From Azolla pinnata (taxonomy: Eukaryota; Streptophyta; Polypodiopsida; Salviniales; Salviniaceae), in contig JBBBWG010013779.1 in NCBI GenBank assembly GCA_037176905.1, forward strand, positions 1 through 64,000: a DNA stretch of 64,000 nucleotides, given 5' to 3'. A model generated the notes under the pieces. It was not told where the DNA came from and did not search any database. It worked only from the letters and a program-made list of their open reading frames with translations. The position numbers and the translations under genes are program-made. Below are positions 1-11,242 of the stretch, piece by piece. Positions within the stretch are counted from its first letter, which is position 1. Each line of letters opens with the position of its first letter.

Positions 1-1267
1 CAGCCCGCGCGCGTGCCGGGCCTCGAGGTGCGCCGCGCCGGCGCGTGGCTCCGCGTGCCGCCCGTCCCCGGCACGCTCGTCGTCCACATCGGCGACATGC
101 TCCAGGTAACTCTTGGTGCTTTGCTCTCACCCCCCCCCCTAAACCCTAAAAAAAAAAAAAAAAACAAAACCCCTAAACCCTAAACCCTCGAAAAACCCTA
201 AAACAAACACCCCTGAACCCCTAAACCCTCGAAAACCCCCTGAACCTTGCGTTACTCCCGACCAAACCCTCATCCCTACAACCTTATGCTCCGAGTCGAG
301 AGATGATGATGCTTGGTGCCATGTGGCAAGTGGCATCGACCCGGGAGATGATGCTTGACACACCGACGCCGGCACGGGCACATGCGTGCGGGTTTTTTTT
401 TGCATTTCTCTGCGGCGCGATGGTTTTGAGCCGCCAATCGGGTGATATACTTGTGTTTGGTCGGCGCGATGGCTTGAAGCCGGCGCGGGTTTTCGTTGCC
501 GTGGTCGGCGGTGGGGATTGGGGCGGCGCATGACGACAAAAAACCAACTATAAAAGGACTGGGGGACACACTCATGTGATCCATGGATTTGCATGCACTT
601 TGGGTGCACCACCACCATATTCACCACCACCACCATCATCATCATCTTCATCATCATCACCACACAGTGGAGAGGCCATTCATCTTCCTCCTCTTATCTG
701 GTTTGGTTTCTTTAAAACAACATTAAAAATTTCATGTACATGTGTATCTTGCTAGGTAGATTGTGGTAGGGTCAAGAGAAGCTGTAGATTGGATTCTCCA
801 ACCAGAGAGACACCAAGAGAGAGAGAGAGACATACTGACACATTGGCGCGACGATCCGACATTCATTGATGTGTCTTTTCTTCTTCAGAGAGAGAGAGAC
901 ATACTGACACATTGGCGCGACGATCCGACATTCATTAATGTGTCTTTTCTTCTTCTTCTTCCTTTTGTCTTTTGTCCCACGAGCGTGCCAGGTGTTGAGC
1001 AATGGAGAATACAGGAGCATCTTGCACAGAGCTGTGCCCAATAGGAACTCGTCGAGGATCTCGCTCGTCTATCTCTGCCTCCCGCCGCTCGACGTGCCCA
1101 TCGCCCCGTTGTATCATCATCACCATCATCATCAACAACAACATTGTCAACAACGTCGTCATCGCCAGGTTCGTATGGACCCCATCTACAAGCCGGTGCT
1201 GTGGAAGGACTACCTCCATGCCAAGAGCAAATACTTCTTGGATGCTTTGGACCACTTCAAATGCTAG
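1..1267 (+). CDS. Gibberellin 3-oxidase-like 2OG-Fe(II) dioxygenase, 3' part
   Basis: This is the C-terminal part of a 2-oxoglutarate/Fe(II) dioxygenase; the 5' end lies outside the window. The exons are 1-105 and 992-1267, joined in phase 0 by a GT-AG intron, giving about 126 residues. The first exon reads GLEVRRAGAW...VVHIGDMLQ and the second opens VLSNGEYRSILHRAV. The His of ILHRAV is the distal iron ligand and the Arg of RIS is the 2OG-binding residue. The C-terminal segment IYKPVLWKDYLHAK matches the (Y)xxVTWxEYL motif of gibberellin 3-beta-dioxygenases, which make bioactive GA1/GA4 in the cytosol. A His/Gln-rich insert (YHHHHHHQQQH) lies between the RIS region and this motif. Family membership is clear. 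The GA3ox assignment is by remembered similarity and needs the missing N-terminus; other DOXC dioxygenases remain possible. Confidence 0.7.
132..240. repeat. Degenerate CCCTAAA telomere-like tract in intron
   Basis: About eight CCCTAAA, CCCTGAA or CCCTCGAAAA motifs are mixed with poly-C and poly-A just after the donor site of the dioxygenase intron. The tract is too degenerate and short to be a chromosome end, so it is an interstitial telomere-like repeat. Confidence 0.75.
818..956 (+). repeat. 69-bp tandem duplication near the intron 3' end
   Basis: Two near-identical copies of a 69-bp unit run from a GA-repeat through CATACTGACACATTGGCGCG to a TTCTTCTTC tract. The first copy ends in TTCTTCAG, a good acceptor-like site at about 887, while the acceptor that keeps the protein frame is at 990-991. 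The duplication therefore supplies a decoy 3' splice site, and using it would shift the reading frame. Confidence 0.85.
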
Positions 1268-2141
1268 AAAGCTAGCTAGCCAGATGGAGCGGCGAAAGGG
1301 CTCTCCGTAGTTAGTTAGCGGAGAGGGAGGAGGACGCAGTCAGCAAGCGGCCAGTTTTCGAGCCTCGGGCGATGAATACTGGCGTTTTAGTAATTCGGTA
1401 TAGCCGATCGAACGAGGCCGATTGGTATACGTACGAAGGTGATTTTGGTGTGCGAAAACCCCCCCGATCTACCGTAGTCTCTAGATATCGGCCAACGCGT
1501 TGAACTTTAGAATTGGCTCTAAAGACGTGGGTCATACACTCCGGTTTAGGCTCATATAAACAAACTCTGTGTTTTGGGGCCAGATCGATCCGAAGCCTTT
1601 GCTTCTTCTTCTTTTTTTGTGGCGTTTGGTTGTGGATAGCATCGATCGATCAGCCGAGATCTTGGTTCCCGTCTCGAAACTACTCGTTGTGATTAAGCGC
1701 TGTGAAAATCCATTACCACTCCCCCTTGCACATATATTGTACAATGTCTGTTGTCGAATCGAAATAAGACTCGAGGTGCCAGCGGGCGATTAGCCTCTGG
1801 ATCAACCGGTAATCGCCCGATAATCGAGCGTAATATCTGGAAGCCTCATGTGGACTTTGTTGTAATACTCGTCTGTAGCTAATCATAATAGCATTATTTC
1901 TTTCCCCTTTGCTCCTGCGGAAAGAGGAATCGACTAATCGCGAGCTCAACGGCCTCGTAGATTTGTACCCTTAGGACTAAAAGTGGCACCCCTAATGCTC
2001 CTTCCTGGTTACGTTGATCTCGAGGCTGTTATGACTACTCATCTTCGTTAATTCCGCGCTAATCACCACCGCTTCAGGAAAGCTTAACCTGCACTAGAAC
2101 ACGATTTACATTTCAGACAATCGCCGAGTCTGTGTTGGAAG
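1268..2141. other. Intergenic, no gene seen; one perfect stem-loop
   Basis: I see no coding exon here. The only structure noted is a 10-bp perfect inverted repeat (CGGGCGATTA at 1783-1792 and its complement at 1810-1819) around a 17-nt loop. The segment serves as the 3' flank of the upstream dioxygenase and leads into a simple-repeat block. Confidence 0.5.
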
Positions 2142-2570
2142 ATGCCCCATAGCGACATACCCATCACAATTGTGCATGCTCACAGACACATGTGCATCGA
2201 TGCAGGCGTGCCCATAGCCGACATGCACATCTACATGCATGCACATCCGCTACATCCATGTCCAAGCACACGTGCGAATGGCACTCATGCACATGCGTGT
2301 GCACATAGCGACATACCCATCACAATCATGTATGTGCATGCTCGCAGACACATGTGCATCGATGCGGGCACGGCGTGCCCGCATGCACATATGCATGCAT
2401 GCTCCATAGTCGACATGCACATATGCATGCATGCACATCGACTACATCGATAGCCGACATGCACATCGACATGCATGCACATCCCCTACATACATGTCCA
2501 TGCACGTGCACATGCATACATACATGCATGTGCATCTGCATGCATGCATGCACATGCGCATGTTGACATT
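2142..2570. repeat. ATGCAC/GCATGC-rich simple repeat block
   Basis: About 430 bp is dominated by alternating purine-pyrimidine words such as ACATGCAC and GCATGCATGC. Longer units recur, for example a segment with CATAGCGACATACCCATCACAA near 2150 and again near 2306. All six frames stay open over parts of it, giving His/Met/Cys-rich translations that are composition artefacts. It lies 200 bp upstream of the RING-CH gene start. Confidence 0.85.
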
Positions 2571-2776
2571 CCACATCCGCATTCATTCATATCCGCAGCG
2601 CAATGTCCTTTCCGCTCTGCGCTTCTTCTTTCTCGTTTCTGCGTCTTCGTCAGATTCGTCTTCCCAAATCCCGGTGATTCCGTTCGTGCCGCAGCGCTCC
2701 CTCGGCGATGCGGCCGCTTCTCTGATCGCCGGATTCTCGCTCTCCTCCCGCCCCGCCCCGGTTTTCCTCCTTGATC

Positions 2777-5700
2777 ATGGCGGACTCCGAAGAAACGTGC
2801 AGAATCTGCCTGGAGACTTCGCCAATCTGCGACTCCAAGGTTTCCGACTCGTTGCTTCTCGACGAGAATCGCCTCATTTCTCCCTGTGCTTGTAGCGGTA
2901 AAAACTCGATTGAACGTCTCCTCCTCCTAGAAAAGATGTTTCATTTCTATTTTCTTTTTCTCTGTGTTCACCAAACGTAATGCTTTTAGGGTTAGCATTA
3001 TGACTACGGTTTTCAGCCTTATTACGGGGATATCCTTCTGTCCTTCACCAGGATTTATTCTGTGAAAGATTGTCTCAAAGTTTGGGTTTCTGCTTGCCGG
3101 GTTCTCTCTGGTACTGGATTAAGGCTATTTATTCTTGCAGATTGCAGCAACTTGTAGCATTGTGTCTTTACGCAGTGTTGAAGACACACCATGAATTGTT
3201 TTATGCATATTCATCTGGTTATTCTCACGTAAAACAAACGTCAATTTATATTTTTGTACAGTTGTCTAGCAATAAATTGTGTGGTTTGCAACATTAGGTT
3301 GTGAATTCCAGTTTATTAGACCGGGGTTTATATTCTATTCACCAAAAGGGTAAGTTTTGGAAATAGAACGGGGTTTATATTCTATTCACCAAAAGGATAA
3401 GTTTTGTGAATCAAATTAACATTATGTTTTACAAAAGCCTCTATTCTGTGTTTGCAATGCAAATTTTAATGAGCAATTCAATAAATTTCACGCATAATAA
3501 GATGTCCATGTCAGAGTTGCAAAAAGATTTCTTTTTTTTTTGGTGCAAAAGAATCAAAGCATAACGTTGCATTGCAAAGCACACAATCTATTATTAAAAC
3601 ATTGCAAAGCACACAAGGGTTTATATTCTATTCACCAAAGGCCTCTCTTTGGCTCTTCCTTAACATTGTTAACATCTGCCGCAGGTACAATTTGGACTCT
3701 TAAGTTACTAAAGTGTCCTATATATATGTATAGGTGATCTAGATATTTTTTAAATGAATCTGTTCATGTCGTAGAATCAAGAATACATCTGATAAAGATC
3801 TATATGCTGTGTTCATTTTGTTTGACAAACTTGTGAGTCTGTAATTAGAACCTTCATTAAGGCTTAACATCTTTTATCTTCTGAACTCTCTATGTGAGCA
3901 CACACTTTACCACAATTTACAGAATTATTTATGGAGGGTTATGATATGTTAGGAACACAAGCATTCGTGCACTTCAAATGCTTAAGGAAGTGGCAAAGGG
4001 CGGTGATGTCAAGCAGAAGACCTAGTGCAAACTACAGTCCAGCACTAATGTAAGTCATTCAACTTGAATCCATTCTTTTCTGTCACATGTTTATCAGAAA
4101 ATAATCCTTCCGGTGCAGATGCTCGGTTTGTACACAAAAGTTCTCTGTTGCACCCCCAAGACCAGCATTGTTGTATAGGGTTTGGAAGGCCCTTACCGGT
4201 TATTCATGTGAAGTTGCAGGCCTGTGTGTTGTTTTGGTGAGGTTTCCTATCATTGATGTTGGGTAAATCAATGTCTTCTCTGCTTGGTTGACAACCTTGC
4301 TCAAAATGGTGAATAGGCTGTTCTAAGAATTTTCCTTTGACTCTGCACTGGTAGTGCGCCTGCTATTTGGTGCTTGCAGGTCATGATCTCCAATCACTAC
4401 TGGAGGAGTTGGGAAGTGGATTCACACTGGCACGGGAGGTTCTTCCATGTAGCTTTCATTTCAACATAGAAGAGAAATGTGCATCAAAGTCATGCAGGTG
4501 ATCTCAACAATTTTTTGGATGCTGTTGAGTAATTGTTTTATTTGCAGTTTATATTGCTGTCCCCTTTTGATAATCTTTCAGAATGAAGTATTATTATTAT
4601 TTGTGTGTAATATTCACATTGAAAGGTATGCCGACAATTAACATAGCAAGGGAAAGCAAAATTACTTATTTATGGGCATTAGCAATGTGGTAACTCCATT
4701 CCTAATGTGCCCACAATAAGCAACATGCATAAAATTTCATGTACCATATACTGTAGAATTGCATCTAAATTCATAGTATTTCTATTGAATAGCATATATA
4801 AAGTGAGTTTGCAAGTTGAAGATATATGAACTATTGTCTCGTGTATAGCATTAAACATAGAATAAAAGGTAGGGACTAGAATGTTTGAACAATTGTTATG
4901 TCAAACTTCACTATAAGTTAAGGACATGGATGTTGATGGGGAGCTAGATGAAGTTTTATAGATGCTCAATGGCTTTTTGAATAATAACGAAAAGTTTCCT
5001 TTGCATTACCTCAATGAGTAAATCCTTTATCAGTTTCTAAAATGGAATCCTTTATTATTTGGACATAATTTAGTTCCACTAAAGTTGATTTAACCATACA
5101 GGAATTGACTCATAGACGTTCTTCAGCTATGTCATGGCCGTTTTTTAGCCCCACAATGTCTCCTAAAACCTCAGCTGATACTGCCGTGTAAATTTGGCGA
5201 TTGCCTTGAAGTTGCTTCTAAGTTGCATTATTCCAATCAGCTTTTTGTAGTGCCTCAGCACATGCTTCCACATTCAATTCTAACATACCACGGATCAAAT
5301 CAAGTTCCATATAGTTTTCAGAATTCAACCCCTGATGTACTTGCTATTGTCAAGTAACAAAAAAGAAAATAACAGAAACCAAAGATATGAGACCAAAGAA
5401 TGGATGCTACTAAATGAGGCACAGAACGTTTTTGCTTTAGTACCTCAAACAACGTATAGATAATAGGTAATAAAACATTCAAGAAAAATAGAAGACAAAC
5501 AGAATGGTAACAAGACTTACAGAGATAAAAGTTAGGTTAAAAGGGATATGAAAGAAAGAAATAAAGTTAGGTCATGCATATGTGTGTGTGCTTGTATTAA
5601 AATGTGCTGTCAGAAGAAGAACATTAAAAGCTGAGTGGAGAATCCATTCAAGGAATCTCTTTCAGTGAACAAAACATTTTAAGAGAATAAAATTGTATTA

Positions 5701-7107
5701 CAGCTAATAACTCTAGGATAACAGAATGAGTAACAGAAACATAGTTTTACGTAATGGAGATGCCTTAGATACGTTATCCCAGCAGTGTTTCTCAATGACT
5801 TCCAGCTTTTTGGTTGGGAAAAACATTACATGTCAACATCTAAATTCATATTCATGTTATATATCGGCCCAATTAAGTAAAAGAGATTATCTCTATTTTA
5901 GTTTGTTAGCCCCTAGACATTGAAACCATAACAGAATGTGTCGTTTCATTTGCTTGTAATAGACAATTTGCAAGCAGATTAATTTTCATGCACACGTTTT
6001 AAGAAATGTCTCAATGAAATATATAACAGATGGCCGAACCTTTTGTTATCCAGATGGGGATCAGGACGCCTCAATTTGAATCCAGGAACTTTGCTAGTTG
6101 CTACTTCAGCAATGCCATCTCCTTTCTTCTTTGGTTCTGTGGTGTGTTTCTCTTCGTTATTAGTTTTTCTTTTTTAAATATGCTTGTATATCTCATGTAC
6201 TTGTAAGTTGTGGCTAATGTTTTGTGTTAATGCTTCGTTTTTGGTTGCAGATTCTCCTTTATGAACATAAAAGATGTAGTGGATCTCGTGGATTGATACT
6301 AAATATGCCAGCACAGGTAATACACACACATGAGAACATACTATTTGGAAACATACTTTTTGAAGAAAGCCATGTAAACCATGTAATAAATTTCTTTCAA
6401 CATTGTAAGAGTATCACATTTTTTCCATTGTGTGAGGAGTAGCTTTTGTCAAACAACAGTATTTAATTTATTCGGAAAGTATTTTGACATCTAAAGATTA
6501 ATCATTATGTATGGATGTGCGATGATACTGCATTTATTGTAAGTAGAAACTCCAGCATCGTTTTATAAGTTTCACATTCCAGTGTCTTGATCTTGTTATT
6601 TTATCATGGATGTGTACAAGGATACCCATTTCTGGTATTGATGTATTGCTTTTGGCACAGGAAGATGTGATAAGTGAGTGGGAAAGTAAACTACCACCCA
6701 CTTTAGGCAACTCGCCTATTTTACAGCGAATTGCTCACGGAACTGGTGGTCCTGTCGCTCAGCATGACTGGATGATCCTCAATCGGTGCTCCTTCAAGGA
6801 CTTGACCTTGTGCATATTGCACGAGGCTAAGCTCATTCATACCAGAGACTACAGCAAAGATTTGGGTCAGGAATTACTCCCAGGTGTTTTCCTGGGCCGT
6901 GATGTTTCATCTATTTTCGGCCATGGTGGGACGGATGAGGCTAATAACATGGTCTCACATCAAGTGATTCATGGGCACGCCGAATGGTTTGTTGGGCAGC
7001 TCCAGAGCGAGGTGAAGAGAGGCCTTTGGATAACCAAACAGAATGCTTCTGAGATCTTGCTTTCGACCCCACCCCACGAATTATGGCATGCCTTAATTAG
7101 GGATTAA
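2777..7107 (+). CDS. RING-CH zinc finger fused to an AlgH/UPF0301 (DUF179) domain
   Basis: The exons are 2777-2897, 3953-4049, 4119-4236, 4380-4438, 6054-6141, 6251-6316 and 6661-7107. All junctions are GT-AG, phases agree throughout, and the product is 331 residues. The N-terminus is a C4HC3 RING-CH (RINGv) finger: C8xxC11, C37xC39, H47xxC50, W54 and C74xxC77, as in MARCH-type E3 ubiquitin ligases. From about residue 143 the protein is AlgH/UPF0301-like: GTLLVATSAMPSPFF, SVILLYEHKRCSGSRGLILN, GGPV, then GHAEWFVGQLQSEVKRGLW, as in E. coli YqgE. No transmembrane pair typical of MARCH ligases is evident. The start chosen is the ATG of MADSEE; the preceding in-frame codons give no better start. 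E2 binding and ligase activity are inferred from the finger alone. The AlgH domain has no firmly known function. Confidence 0.85.
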
Positions 7108-8448
7108 AACCATTGCCAAACTATACCTGGAAATGTGTAAATATATAGATCTTATATGTATGTATTTATGTATCTACCATGGTGCATAATTCTTGCACCC
7201 AAAGCATGTAAATAGCAACCTGTGTTTCCTCTTTGCACGTTGATGACCCCATACCCACTAATTTGTAGGACCAATGGGTTCATTGTTAGATACATGTTGG
7301 TCGCACCAAAAAAATTCTTTTCCTCTTATGTACTCTTCATCCATCATCAAGACTGGGAATTTGTTTGTACTGAGGAAAATTATGATGATTTCTCCTGCAT
7401 TTTCATGTTTTAATCGCTGCATCGTGAATATGTGTCATTTTCCCAAATTTTTGTGTGTTTGCGCATCGACTCACCCTCGATAATTTGTATATTGACTCAT
7501 CCTTCGATGCATTTTTCTTCGTCTCCCTCAGCATACATTGGCTTCTACATGTACCCAATCATACATTTTCTTCTCCATTCTTTACACCACTGTGACAATT
7601 TCAGCATTGTGAGAATAGTGAAAGAACATTAACTGTTTAACTCTTAATCATGCTCAAATCTGTTTCCCAACAGTTATATGCTTTTAAACCAGCGTTGGAT
7701 AGATTTCACTAGCTCCATTAAGGTCGTCATCCCAATATTTACTCTTTGTTTCGGTATGATTACCAGGAAATTATCAACTCTAGTAATCATGTGTTGTCAA
7801 ATTGCAGCCTTTTAGTAGTAGACATGGTCCCCTGTGGGCCACAAAAAAGACAGGATCATTAATTTGGTATCTCTCACAGCAAGTACCTACTGCATGGATT
7901 GTGAGACCATCAAATGTAGAACAAACTTACATCACAATGCCCACTATTCGCCTCACTCATTATTTACATACCAAAGTTGATCATAAGACTTGTTTTAGCA
8001 AGAATTATATACCAAAAATCAACCACCCAATCGAGACCTCGATCATTTTATTTCACACAGCATGATAAGCATCTAATTGAGCAAATCCCATGTACAAACT
8101 GAGAAGATATTTCATAATTAAAAGATGTACATAATGGAGAGATTATGGAAGTAATATATCTATAGAATGAATCACATTTCTGCTGAACCATGAAGACTCT
8201 AGAAAATCTCCTTATTTTTGTATTGATATATGAAAATTAAAAAACTGGGATATGACTGATTGTCACAGCACTGCAGAACATTACATGAAGAAGGTTTTTC
8301 AGCAGACTTGAAATGGCAAATCCCCAACATACTGAACCCTGAATCAGAAGATTCCATATCCAGCGGACAAATGTATGACGCCAAGTACTTATTCTACAAT
8401 ATATTTACGAGTGAGTCACGGTACAAAGGTGTTTCCCTTTGATTGGAG
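7108..8448. other. Intergenic between convergent genes
   Basis: This AT-rich stretch holds the 3' flank of the RING-CH/AlgH gene and, on the other strand, the 3' flank of the next dioxygenase. I see no further exon or RNA gene. Confidence 0.5.
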
Positions 8449-10481
8449 CTATCCATTGATAGCATAATGGTAAATTTGACGATTCTCCACTCCCAAGTTT
8501 TTAAAGTTGCTGTCATTTCTACTCTTGATATATCTGCCCCAATTGAAAGGTCTATACCTCGGAGGATGTGCCTCATCTAGAAGCTCTTTTAGAGGAGACA
8601 CATTCACCCAATGGGCCGGGTTAAAGAAGAGTGGAAAAGAGTACCTGTCGACATTCTCATTGACGACGACCCTATGCTCCACGCTAGTATATTTATCATT
8701 GCTGTAAACCTGAGTTTCAAAACAAAACAGTTTCTCTAATGTCGAACAAAAATGATGATATTCGTTTCTATATCATACTTGTGGCCATGGAGCCTTTGCA
8801 ATAATTAGTTTTAAAGCTATTTCCTATATGAAAGCAGATGTTAAATGTGCCCTTTTTGCATCCAAAGAACAGATAGGACCCATAATCCAAGGAGCTGTTT
8901 GGGAAGGAAATGGTAGCGATGTCTGCAGGATAGCTTTTTCCTATATTGAGAAAACTAATAGGTAGATGTGTTTGCATTCTTAACCTTATCCAATGTACAA
9001 AACAGCTCGAGTTGGCAAAAGGGAGTTCCCTCTTTCTATTTGCCACACAATCCGAGGAAATCATGCAAAACTCGTGAAGGATCAGATCAAACCATACATT
9101 ACACAGAGGGTCCACGATAAGAGTCATGAATCATGTAAATTTGTTTTTCTGTACTCACTGTTATAAGATCAACATCATGAATTCTATTCTATAAAGCACG
9201 TTTAATTAATATGATAAGAGTCGTGAATCATGTAAATTGTTTCTCTGTACTCACCTGTATAAGATCTCCCACATTGATGACCAAGGCTTCACTATCAGGC
9301 TGGATGCCTATCCACACTCCATCATTTCTTCTCACTTCCAAACCGCCCACATTATCCTGCAACAGGATTGTTAATGCTCCAATGTCCTTGTGTCTGCTCA
9401 CACCCAGAGCTAGGTGTGGGGCTGGGCAAACCGGGTAGTGATTCAAACGTAAATTGCTCGTTCCAGACGACACAAAATGCTCATGAAACACACGTGGGGG
9501 CAGCCCGAGGCTCTCAGATATGAGCTCAAGGAGTGTGAAGGCAAGCTTCTCGGCATGCTCGATATACTCCTCGCAAGCCTTTCTGCACAATAATGGATTG
9601 AGATGAGTCTTTTCCCTGCTTAACCCTAATGCTTCTGCCGTGAAAAGCTATCAAAAACATCTATTTCCACCCAGGCAAACAAGTTGGAAATTTCTTTCCC
9701 ATTCATACACTCAAATTGTACAGACATGGATGCATAAAAGCGTTATTTTTACAGAAGGATCTTCCTTTGGAGGGAAAAGAGAAGATTCTTATGGATAGGC
9801 ACACAGCACAAACCACATTGCAGGAAACACGCAGCGATGGACTTAAAACTTGAAGAAAAACGTTTCTATTCAAGAGATACTGGCAGAATTTGACCTAATT
9901 TGATGCTTAAATTTCGATCTAACTAGATTTTACCTGAATAAGGGCATTTCTGAAGGCCAGCGATTCGGGAGGACTTGAGCAGTATCATCATCGCCATCGC
10001 CATCGCCATCTCCTGGGAGCCGATTAGCTCCGTGTGTTGCGATATCAAAGACCTCTTTCCAATCCCTGGTATTCTTCGTGAGCTCCCCATCATTGTAACC
10101 CAACGGATTGTCGGCGCTCCTCTTCACCTTCAATTTCTCCTCGATCGGAAGACCGAAGAACTCCGTCGCCGCTTCCCTGAGGTTCGCCACCGAAGCAGAA
10201 GGAATCCCATGGTTGATCACCTGAAAGAAGCCCCATTCCGCACAAGCGCTGCCCACCTCTCGCACGACAGCTCTCCTGCCTGCAGCATCACCAGTGTCTC
10301 CAGCAGCTTCTCCTTGGGTACCCAGGTTCAGGGCGGAGAGGTCGATGACAGGGATTCGGTCGATGGGAGGGTCGCCATGGCCACGGGAGGAAGGGCGATG
10401 CTCGATGGGGACGATGAAAGCAGGGTCGATGGGGGGAGGGGAGTCAAGATTAGGGTTAGGGTTAGGGTTTGGAGCTCCCAT
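8449..10481 (-). CDS. 2OG-Fe(II) dioxygenase, At3g19000-like
   Basis: The three minus-strand exons are 10481-9934, 9582-9255 and 8709-8449. They are in phase and encode 378 residues, a normal length for a plant DOXC dioxygenase. The N-terminal DIOX_N region has IPVIDLSAL, WGFFQVINHGIP and NPLGYNDGELTKNTRDWKEV. The catalytic core has HYPVCP, RHKDIGALT (HxD iron ligands), VEHRVV (third iron His) and RYS (2OG-binding Arg-x-Ser). The C-terminus FNWGRYIKSRNDSNFKNL closely follows the family I recall as probable 2OG dioxygenase At3g19000/At3g19010. The substrate is not established; these enzymes act in the cytosol on hormones or specialised metabolites. Oddities are that residues 4-12 (PNPNPNPNL) are encoded by a telomere-type repeat, and that exon 1 ends with a Gly/Asp repeat (GDGDGDGDDD). 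Confidence 0.9.
9116..9280 (-). repeat. 65-bp duplication of an exon end and its donor site
   Basis: The segment 9213-9280, which spans the 3' end of dioxygenase exon 2 and its GTGAGT donor, has a diverged copy at 9116-9180 within the following intron. The copy keeps a GTGAGT hexamer. It could act as a cryptic donor, but nothing in the sequence shows that it is used. Confidence 0.75.
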
Positions 10482-10618
10482 GGCCTGTAACTGAAACCGG
10501 TCACTGATGAATATCTGAGAGAGAAATAGAGAAAGAGAGAGAGAGAGAGAGAGAGATTCATGAGCATTCCTTGGACTTGACTAGATTCATCCTCAAGCAT
10601 CTTCTGGGGGAATATCCC

Positions 10619-11242
10619 ATTCTCACCAGTTTAGGGTTAGGGTTTAGGGTTTTAAGGTTTAGGGTTTAGCGCTCCGCGATCTTGCCCCCGTTCTGACCAG
10701 TTTAGGGTTTGGGTTTAGGGTTTTAAGGTTTAGGGTTTAGCACTTTGCGATCTTGCCCCTGTTTTGACCAGTTTAGGGTTAGGGTTTAGGATTTTAAGGT
10801 TTAGGGTTTAGTGCTCCGCGATCTTGCCCCCTGTTTTGACTAGTTTAGGGTTAGGGTTTAGGATTTAAGGGTTTGGGGTTTACTGCTCCGCGATCCTGCC
10901 CCCGTTCTGACTAGTTTAGGGTTAGGGTTTAGGATTTTAAGGTTTAAGGTTTAGCGCTCCGCGATCTTGCCCCCCCCCCGTTTTGACCAGTTTAGGGTTA
11001 GGGTTCAGGATTTAAGTTTTAGGGTTAAGTGCTCCGCGATCTTGCCCCCCGTTCTGACCAGTTTAGGGTTAGGGTTTAGGATTTAAGGTTTAGGGTTTAG
11101 CGCTCCGTGATCTTTCCCCCCATTTTGACTAGTTTAGGGTTAGGGTTTAGGATTTAATGGGTTTAGGGTTTAGCGCTCCGCGATCTTGCCCCCATTCTGA
11201 CCAGTTTAGGAATAGGGTTTAGCGCTCCGCGATCTTGCATCG
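10619..11242. repeat. Telomere-motif satellite, nine ~71-76 bp units
   Basis: Each unit carries several TTTAGGG/TTAGGG motifs followed by the non-telomeric word GCTCCGCGATCTTGCCCCC and TTCTGACCAG or a variant. The constant word recurs at about 10671, 10744, 10813, 10884, 10955, 11031, 11102, 11173 and 11224. Units differ by scattered substitutions and by the length of the C-run. The array lies 140 bp upstream of the minus-strand dioxygenase start and so occupies its promoter or 5' UTR side. Confidence 0.9.

Noticed and set aside
132-240. True telomere or chromosome end
   Set aside because: Tract is short, degenerate and inside an intron; all telomeric tracts in the window are interstitial.
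2142-2586. Frames of 60-150 codons on both strands upstream of the RING-CH gene
   Set aside because: They also translate a simple repeat (ATGCAC words).
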